Below, in pieces: positions 55,945 to 64,000 of a stretch of 64,000 nt of DNA. Origin of the DNA: Astrocystis sublimbata (lineage: Eukaryota; Ascomycota; Sordariomycetes; Xylariales; Xylariaceae); contig JAJNNY010000054.1 in NCBI GenBank assembly GCA_022453515.1, positions 124,001 through 188,000 of the forward strand, given 5' to 3'. Positions within the stretch are counted from its first letter, which is position 1. Each line of letters opens with the position of its first letter. The notes beneath the pieces were generated by a model. It was given only the letters and a program-made list of their open reading frames with translations. It ran no database searches and was not told the origin of the DNA. Made by a program: the position numbers and the translations under genes.

Positions 55945-57615
55945 TCAATCTACTGGCAATATCTCCAAGCCCTCAGGAAGAAGTATGTCTCTCATCAAGC
56001 CGCCCTGTTCTATAAAGTACTGATTCGCAGGATCAAGATCTGAGGTTGTACTCGGTGGCATAGACGAGAACATGTCGCTGAGTAGCTCGATATGGCTGAC
56101 GATACTATTGGATGGGCTCGTATTCGTTGGCTGGACGGCCCAATCTCGGCCCCAGACATGGGGCGGAATACTCGAGCTCTCGTGCACCGCAATGCGTAGC
56201 GGCCATTGCAGGCGAGGCCACCACTCTCCATCGTCCGGGTCGAAGAGTGATATAATTCCCATGATCTCGCGACGTGCAACGCCTTTAAGCCACCAGACAT
56301 CGTCCAAACACTTGAGCAGAGCAAAATAGCTGGCCATGATGGCAAGGGCGCGGGGTCTTCGCGCTTCCAGCAAACTGATAAAACGACGAGAGACAGTGGC
56401 AAGGAAGACGAGGGGTGCACCAGTGTAGGGGATCTTGTGAGCCCAGTCCAGCACGGCTACAGCATGCTGATATGCACTCCGCGTCTCGAAGTGGGTGGCG
56501 GGGTCTTTCTCGAACTTGGCGATCTCATCGTCCACTCCTGTCATGAGATCGCTGAAGAAAGTGGGGTGGCCAGAGAGATCCAAGTTCAAGGCCGGCTGTG
56601 ACTCGATGATGGGGATGACGATGGTACTCACACAGAGCCACGGCCAAGTTGCCGTCACAACGGCCTTGACCCCCTGGAAGGAATGGAACCAGGATAAGGG
56701 CAATTGGTAGCCAACGGAACGGTCGTTCACCTCATCACGCGCGAATATGCGGGAGGCAGTGGACTGGAAAGCAATCAGAGCCGAAGTTAAGAACAGGGCC
56801 TCGGCGTTGGAGCCGGTCACACCCCGGCTCAGACAAGCACCGTATTCGGAGCACGCAGAGGCCATATACGAGTGGCTTGCGCGTATGAGCTCAGTATCCT
56901 GGGGCGAGGTCGCTCGCAGATGGAGGGCGGAGACGGCCAGGATGGTGTCGGCGAGATAGGTAGCGCTCGAGAAAGCCAATTTGGGGACGGTGATGCGCCA
57001 TATCTTCTCGAGGACGGGCGAGTTCACCGAGAGGGTCTGGGCGGTGGAGGTGGTGAAGTTGTGGAGCAGCCTGAGCTCCAGCATGCGGTTTCTCTTCGAT
57101 GTTGACGCCGACAGGGGCGGCGGGTCTGGCGTCTTATATATGGATACAGGCGTGCTTCCGAAGAAGGTGGTTGCGGTGGTGTCGCTCGCGTCGGTTGGGC
57201 TGTCGTCGTGCTTTACGGTCGAGGTAGGCGAGGCGGACACGGATCTCGACGAGGACGGTCGCGATGTGTCGTCGGTGGCAGCCGTCGTGATGATGGTGGG
57301 AGTCGTAGTGGCATCGTCAGAGGAGGGCTTAGGGGTATAAGTGTCCCTCAGGTTGGGATGCTCGAAGTCGCAGGGTACGCCATGCTTCATACAGTTGCCG
57401 CAGCGCGGATGCACTTCGTCGCATTTAATCTTCCGTTGCTTACATCGTCCACAGCCTGCCGAAAGCGCACAATGTCAGAGGTTAGAGGTCAGATGTCGTG
57501 GTGTCATTGGTATCATTGGGGTCACGAGGGTCACCCCTGGTTGGTAGGTGGGAGGTAGCTTCAGCATCAGAGACATACCGGCTCTCGACTTTTTGTGAGA
57601 TCGCCGAGGGGGCAT
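55945..57615 (-). CDS. Zn2Cys6 transcription factor, UPC2-like layout
   Basis: A fungal binuclear-cluster regulator, 515 aa. Exon 1 (57615-57579) gives MPPRRSHKKSRA. The 123-nt intron (57456-57578) joins it to GCGRCKQRKIKCDEVHPRCG, then NCMKHGVPCDF, which completes the six-cysteine DNA-binding motif. A Ser/Thr-rich linker follows. The region from LELRLLHNFTTSTAQTLSV to LADTILAVSALHLRATS is the Fungal_trans_2/UPC2-type regulatory domain. It is expected to act in the nucleus. Its targets are unknown. The closest candidates are the MFS permease and dioxygenase on its right. Confidence 0.9.
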
Positions 57616-59589
57616 AGCTTGGTGGTGGGATGTTGAACAATTGGACGGTTGGCAAAGCTTGAAACACTCAATCGTCAGGAGACGGCGGCGGGCTGGACCA
57701 TAACGAGGCGGGCTGGTGAATTTCGAGGTAGAATTCCGAGGGTCGAGACTACGATCTAAGGGGGGATGGATAAATCAATGGGGGACAACGCTGAGAGCAC
57801 GGTCGGAAATCGATCCATCACCAGTCCTCATGTGGATGTTCTGACAGCGGGTATTTGAGCTGGGTCGAAGATGCAGGCAGATTGATCCGGAACACCGGCT
57901 TCATGATCAGAACAGAAGCTCAAGGCGCGAGGCGCGAGGAATACTCGTAGTTGAGTGAGAAGATGCAATCGGTGTAGACGGCGGCAGTGCAGGTTGCATG
58001 TTGCGGGTTGCAGGTCCACGGGTTGCAGATGCAGGTGCTGGTGTCAAAATGCCATCCCATTAGGTACAATCCCAGCTCGCTGGCCCCGAGAGCAAAAGGA
58101 CCTTAGCTGGTCTAGCTCACCAGCCAAGACTTCCCAACCAGAAAGGCAATGGCAACCAAGAGCAGCGGTCTGCTGTGGTTTCCCGTTTCTGGTTCCGGCG
58201 TGTGTGGGGAGGAGCGAACATCGCCGCGGCGCAGCACCAGCCCATTCCGATACGCCAATCTCGACAGCTCAAGCCAATGGCCGCCTCTGCGGGGGGGCAC
58301 CCACTCCCCGAAGTCAAGGAAGGTCCGTTTCGGCAAGCACACTAGAGGACTAGGTATACGCAAGTACCAGTTTCCGGACACGCGCATAGACACCGTGCTT
58401 GGCTGCAGCCATGGTACCAGCCCGCTACCTCTCCGACCCTTCAAGGTTCTTTAATGACATCTTGGACAGGCACCAAGGCCAGGCCCTAGACTGGAAATAA
58501 ATAGGTCATCGAATAGGGCCGTCACCAGCTATTTTGATAGATTCGGGTACGCGAGCCGCAATCGACGACCGGGAAAGTACATATGCAGTGTAGATGCCAA
58601 TTGGAGATCGAAACATCCGTTCGCATCATCCTCATCTTGTTGTCGTGACAAATGCTTTTTTTTTTTGATTGATCCCAGCATCACCCCACTGCCCAGCTGT
58701 TTGGGGGCAGCTGCAGGCAGGCAAGCAGTGACTTAGGGCTGGCTGTCGTCAGGGTAGGCACGACATGTACTTGGTTGAACTCACAGGATGTCAGGGTCGG
58801 CTCAGGGTCCCTCCCCCCACTGATAATCGCCGGGCCTGTCTTACTTCACCCGTAGAATACGAATACGAGCCGACTCAGATGCGGGTAGGAACGCGGCATG
58901 CGCGGGCAGGAACGGGCCCGGGCGCCATGCCACTTCGTTTGCCTATCAGAGCTTTAATAAAGCCTTGCATCATCTCTGACATCTACCTACATCATGGACA
59001 GGTCCACGCTAAGCATTGACGCTTGGACGAGACACTGCAGTTTCGCCGGCCAGTGACGACGTCTGGAATACGTCCGATATGCGTAAGAACAAACAAACAA
59101 ACCGCAAGCCGACTTCTAACTACTACCATAAATATGAACCCATCTTTCCTCGTCAACCAGCTGATGAGTTGTCTGCCATCCGAGAGCTCAGCCACGTTAC
59201 AACACTCGATGCACATAATGTTCATTTTTGACAAATGTATCTTGATCACACCCGTGACGTTCGGGAGCTGAAGGTAAGCCCTAGGACATCTTACATTTAC
59301 CATAGGGCTGGCTAGATTCAATTTTGCAACCGAGTCCCAACTGCATGGTTCTAATCGAGTCTAAGCCTCCCACTCTGCGAGCTCTAATTGAATCCAAGTG
59401 AGCAATAAAGTTAATCTGCATGACGTAGCAAGGCTGTGGGCGGACCTCCGCCAATAGTGATTCCCGCTTAATGTTACATGGCCAGAACTTACGCTTATCT
59501 GATGCGCCACTAACAACAAGATTATCGTCTTTTGAGTATCGTCTCAGATTAATTGCAGAACTCGAAACTCAAATCAACTCGTCTCATCT
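57616..59589. other. 2-kb intergenic region
   Basis: No gene is supported. A T-run of 12 lies at 58657-58668. An imperfect tandem of GCAGGTTGCATGTTGCGGGT type lies at about 57988-58038. The right end is the 3' side of the permease gene. Confidence 0.5.
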
Positions 59590-61778
59590 CTACACACGAG
59601 ACCTCTTCAAGTCATTATCAACCACGTCGCTCAGAATCGCTTCACCACGCTTGCCTGCTGTGATGCGCGCTCGCTTCAACCTGCGAGTATCGCTTTCCGT
59701 CTGCTGTGTGACCCACCATGTAATGACCGTCGTGATAGCGCACTGCAATCGACCGTTAGCGCTCGTGAATTTTTTTGATCGTTTCTGCGTCATAGCAGAG
59801 CACCGATTTGACTGCGCAAGTCTCATGAAATTACGGAGTTCGGATTCACGGAATCACTTACTGCGCCGACGAGTCCGGCCGCCACACCGAACGAGATGGT
59901 ATACCTGGGCGCATAAGCGCTGCGGAATACTATGCGATGAAGCGTCAGTTATCACGTCTGTCACAGCTGAGCCGTGCGCGGATCACGTACTCTGAGGCCC
60001 AAGAGCACCACCTATCTGCCCGTAGCTGTTCACAAAGCCGATGGAGAACGCTGATCCCGTAGCTCGACTTGTTGTTTGGACACGCCACTAGAATACCTCG
60101 GGTCAGTTTCTGCCATCTCGAGCGCACTCGAGCGCATTGGGACATGAAGACGAGGAGTGCAAGAGAGTCTCTTACCGGCCACATCATGGGGTACCAAGCA
60201 ACTGACACGGCATTTCCGATCAAGGTTGCGGCATACACGCCTCCGTTGTTTGGATACACGATGAGGACAGAATAGGATGCTATAATGATAAGGAGAAAAG
60301 TCAATGGGTAGATTGGCCGCGGTAGCCGCCCACTGTCTGCCATCGATCCCGTCACGAAGATGACAATCAACCCGACGACCGAGATGGGCAAGTTGAGCAG
60401 CTGTGCTTGTGCAATTGTCGTGAACCCGAGGTTGGCGATGACCGTCGGCTGGTAGAACCGTACGCCCTGCGTGCCCACGGTGAACAACGCCCAGATCAGA
60501 GTGAAGAGCCAGAGGCGCTTGTCCTTGAGCGAGGACCAGATCTCCCCGATGTTGAAGTTTTGCTCCGACGCTCTTGGCGCATTCTCCGGTAGCCGGGCCT
60601 GGATGAAGGCCTTCTCTCTATCCGTCAACCAGGACGCTGTCTCGGGGACTGTTTTGATTCGTCAAATGATGTTCATTTCAAGTGTAGGGCCATACTTACA
60701 GTCCGGCAGTAGAAACCAAATGGCACCGCCGGCCAGGATCGTCCCAATCGCCTCAACGAGAAATAGCCTTTTGACACAATTAATGACCCGCAGTTGCTGA
60801 CAAGATAGTAGATATCGTATCTTACCATTGCCACCCTGACAGTCCACCTGCGCCGGAGACTTTGTCAAAGCCGAATGCTAGTAAACCACTGATGATCCCC
60901 GACAGATTACCGCAGATGTCTGATCAGATAAATTTCTGTTAGCTGATGGTTTTGCAAAGGACAAGCTCACTTGAACATACAAAAGTATAAAAGCCGCAGA
61001 GACATTTCATCAGGTCTGTACCAATAGGTCATCTGCAAGATGACACCCGGAAACATGCCTGAAGCTGCACGTTAGTCGCTTGTGGTCATCACCCCGTTCG
61101 TCTCCTTCGGACACATACCCGCTTCTGCCAAGCCCAGGAAGAATCGCACAGCATAAAGACCTTGCTTGTTGACGACGGGAACGTGCAGTGCTAGCACGAT
61201 CCCCCAGGTGATCATGATTCTCGCCTGCCATTTCGACGGCGAGAAATACTTCAATAACAAGTTCGATGGTGCTTCTCCGATGATATAAGGTATCTATGTT
61301 TTTGCAAGTAAGCGAAAACGTGAAGCGATGGACTATCATAGAGAAGACTTACATAGTAAAGTACTGTGACTAACGCGAACTCATCTGATGTCATGCCTAG
61401 CTGAGTAATAATGTTCATCGAAGTCCCACGATTCATGATCCGTGCGTTAGAGACCTGGTTCTTCATGTAAGTAAATGCAACCTCATTAATGTTGTGATGG
61501 GGCAATATACTCACATTATCCACATCCAGGTTCTTGAACAGGAACATAAGAGAGCACAGTGGCATCAGGTGCCAGTCGATGCGCCGTATCAACTTTTTCT
61601 CTTCCTCAGCTGTCAAGGCAGTGCGAGCTTGCATACGCTCAGCATCAAAGCCTTGAATCGCGTCGCCGCCTTTCACGTCAGCTACCTCGCCACGAGTAGC
61701 ACGGTAGAAGCCATCGTCAGAGCTCGCCGAGATAGCGTCCGCCTCGACTGACGTCGGCTCTTTCGCTATTGACGACAT
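59590..61778 (-). CDS. MFS permease, allantoate (DAL5)-type anion:cation symporter
   Basis: A plasma-membrane transporter, 523 aa, in ten exons: 61778-61515, 61454-61353, 61293-61119, 61058-60981, 60919-60826, 60767-60700, 60648-60176, 60087-59991, 59929-59862 and 59742-59590. All phases match. Joined motifs: CSLMFLFKNLDVDN-VSNARI, IPYIIGEAPSNLLLKYFSP, FFLGLAEAGMFPGVILQMTYW, YICGNLSGIISGLLAFGFD, GWQWLFLVEAIGTIL, then NAVSVAWYPMMWP-WRVQTTS and IGFVNSYGQIGGALGPQIF. These are typical of the DAL5/TNA1/vitamin H group, which takes up allantoate, nicotinate, pantothenate or similar acids. The FLKNLDVDN stretch replaces the more usual DRTNIGNA. Substrate unknown. Divergent from the dioxygenase gene. 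Confidence 0.92.
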
Positions 61779-62473
61779 ACTGGCTCGCGGTATGACTTAG
61801 CCGAATGCAGTAGAGATGTACAATGGATGGTTATGAATGGTGATGGAGAGGTCACATAGACCTTATAGGCCTCGAATCTCGACGGCTTTTCCCGCAGCGA
61901 TCTCGCCACATGGCACAGATAATGTCATCCACTGTCCAAAGCACGACAAGTCTAAAACCCAAGGCGGTGGATGTTCAACGTCTTCGCTTGCACCCAGACC
62001 CAGGTCCTTGGGTCGCCAAGAATGCGCATCACTAGTGTGCCTACCGAATACACGTGTTGTTTATCTCTGCAATCCATTTGAGGAATGATACTATACTGAA
62101 CGAAGTTACAGAGCAGCATGTCTGCAGAGCTAGCCATTATCGTGTCCCAATATTGATACATGGTTCGCATCGCAAAGCGGCTCTTGAAGCGCGTTGATTC
62201 GCGTGCCAATGCGTTCGTCATCGACTAGAGGATTGCGAAATACGCCCTGATAGGAGCAGTCGGGGTGGGAATCCGGCACTTGTGATGCCCCTCACTCCAA
62301 TCACGCCATCGTCGAACATGGCCGTGTTCGGGGGCGGACCCCACGGATAAATTAATGGCAGGGTATAGACAACGTGGGAAAAGGTGACGGGGACTTGTGC
62401 AACTCGACGATCGCGTTTCGTTTCAATCATAGTCTTTAACCTGATATCCAAAAATTTCAAGCAGAATTCCATA
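61779..62473. promoter_or_regulatory. Shared divergent promoter, MFS permease and dioxygenase
   Basis: About 700 bases between two divergent starts. There is room for shared control by a Zn2Cys6 regulator. I did not find a clear inverted CGG pair at fixed spacing and claim no specific site. Confidence 0.4.
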
Positions 62474-63755
62474 ATGGCGGCAGCAGCAGTCAGTACTCCA
62501 ACCCAGGCTTCAGGCTTGCCGACCTATCAACAATTCCCCGAAACCAAATACGAACGTAAGAAACCCGAAATCATTCCTATAAAATCTAAAACATGCAAGA
62601 CTAACATGTGATCAAATTAGTGGATTGGGCCGATCTTGTGACACTCGATCTTTCCCAGTTCGAGCAACCAGGGGGCAAGCAAAGGCTCGCCAACCAACTC
62701 TTCGAAGCGATACAAAAGATCGGTAAGACTCATCAAATTTAGAAGCAAAAAAGGCAGCTAACATTATTCAAAGGTTTCTTCTACGTCATCAACTTCGGCT
62801 TGACGCAGGAGCAGGTCGACGAACAATTTGCTATTGGCAAGGAGGTGTTCAAATTGTCAACAGAAGAAAAGCTCAAGTTCCGCGCCGACCTCGAGAACGG
62901 GGGATACAATGGCTATAAGCCTCTCGGTCTTCGCGAAGTCCGTCCCGGCATCTTCGACAACACAGAAATTTACAATATCCCAAAGTTCATCCCGGAGCTC
63001 GAGAGGACGCACCCGGAGGTGATCAACGAGAACCGCCCCAAGATCGAGTCTTTCGCCAGGACAATTCATGAGAATGTGGCGGGCAAGCTGCTTACTCTGT
63101 TTGCGATTATATTAGAGCTCCCGGAAGACTTCTTCCTAGAGCGACATCGCTACGATGTCCGATCGGACTGTCACTTGAGATACATGAAGTATCATCACCG
63201 TACAGCTGAGCAAAACGAGGCAAGTTACCTGCGTTTTTCGCACGCATTACATAATCACCTACTGACTATGTGTTCCAGGCGCTTGAAAACGTATGGGTCA
63301 AGGGCCACACTGACTTCGGGTCTCTGACTCTCCTATTCCGACAACCCGTGGCCGCACTACAAGTCCGCACGCCCGAGGAGGAGTGGAAATGGGTCAAGCC
63401 GTACCCTGGCAGCATCACCGTCAACCTCGCCGACTCCCTCGAGTTTCTCACAAACGGGTTTCTCAAAAGCAGCATTCACCGCGTCGTCGCGCCTCCACCT
63501 GACCAAGTCGAGCTAGACCGCCTTGGAGTTCTCTACTTTGTCAGGCCGGAAGATAGTCTTGAGTTGAAGCCGGTGGTGAGCAGTGTGCTTGAGCGACTGG
63601 GTTACAACAAGGTCACCGATAGCGGGGCCGTCGGCATCACGGCCGGAGAGTGGGTGAAAGCGCGTGTGGCCAAGGGTGTGGCCAAGTCCAAAGTCAGGAG
63701 CGAGCAGGCTGAGGAGGAGATCATTAAGGGAAAGTCTGCGAAGTACTATGACTGA
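62474..63755 (+). CDS. 2-oxoglutarate/Fe(II)-dependent dioxygenase
   Basis: A 368-aa enzyme of the isopenicillin-N-synthase-like 2OG-Fe(II) superfamily. Exons are 62474-62555, 62621-62722, 62774-63219 and 63279-63755. The N-terminal DIOX_N region has ADLVTLDLSQFEQPGGKQRL, GFFYVINFGLTQEQVDE and GGYNGYKPLG. The iron ligands are HTD in VKGHTDFGSLTLLF and the second His in KSSIHRVVAPP, with the following Arg as 2OG anchor. Intron 3 (63220-63278) uses a GCAAGT donor, and no GT choice restores the frame. The substrate is unknown. Pairing with a DAL5-type permease suggests uptake and oxidation of a small acid. Confidence 0.9.
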
Positions 63756-64000
63756 TTCGACGCTCTCTCTGTCTGGAATCACGTAGCGCGGCATATTGAA
63801 TCATTTTTTGATACTTTTCTATGAAACCTCTCAAATAAATTCTTAAGTAACTACCTAGTAGGTGAGGTTTAAAGGCTATAATGCTGAATTTTAAGTGTTT
63901 AGGCATATCAACTTCAGTTACACTGTTGGAAAATAAAGCAATCGATTTCAGCTCGGAGTTTGCGTGTTTAGTTTAGTTGCATGAGCTGACTCCAGCTGAC

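Overview
The window reads as nuclear DNA of a filamentous ascomycete (Pezizomycotina, probably Sordariomycetes or a close class). Genes are mostly single, on both strands, and not in operons. Most are broken by short introns of about 50-150 nt with GTAAGT-like donors and CTAAC/CTGAC branch sites. The content is typically fungal: a HET-domain protein, a PNP-NACHT NLR-like protein, a rhodopsin-like membrane protein, a Zn2Cys6 regulator and a GH92 mannosidase. I rebuilt most gene models by joining exons whose phases match and whose joined protein restores a family motif.

Layout. 1-21.3 kb mixes housekeeping genes (Lcp5/neuroguidin-type U3 snoRNP factor, TMN/EMP70 nonaspanin, Mediator MED4) with a striking set of cell-death and immunity-type genes. 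These are a left-truncated PNP-NACHT receptor, a 278-aa protein that I tentatively read as gasdermin-like, a large TPR-CHAT protease, and a caspase-fold (C14) protease whose full-length frame carries one in-frame TAA. 21.3-27.6 kb is an accessory block bounded by two diverged direct copies of a ~250-285 bp repeat. It holds a rhodopsin-like protein, an SDR gene with a frame break and a fragment of a reducing polyketide synthase, and looks like a decayed biosynthetic locus. 28-38.5 kb is core: a five-exon complex III subunit (QCR10-like), mitochondrial dihydroorotate dehydrogenase divergent from ALG10, a small conserved unknown protein and a DUF4804-like protein. 38.5-46 kb is gene-poor, with a small DPBB (RlpA/expansin-like) secreted protein, an alpha/beta hydrolase with an in-frame TGA, and a secreted protein of unknown function. 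46-64 kb carries a HET protein, a RING-finger protein, a six-exon GH92 mannosidase with a large purine microsatellite in intron 1, a UPC2-like Zn2Cys6 regulator, a ten-exon DAL5/allantoate-type MFS permease and, divergently, a 2-oxoglutarate/Fe(II) dioxygenase.

How the genes may work together. The main candidate system is the tandem pair at 10.4-15.9 kb: a putative pore-forming effector next to a TPR-CHAT protease, with a caspase-like protease about 3 kb beyond and an NLR at the window edge. Established knowledge is that fungal gasdermin-like genes are often clustered with protease genes and that HET-Q1 is activated by proteolytic removal of a short C-terminal piece. That this locus works the same way is inference. 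The regulator, permease and dioxygenase at 55.9-63.8 kb could form a small uptake/catabolic unit. The other genes look independent.
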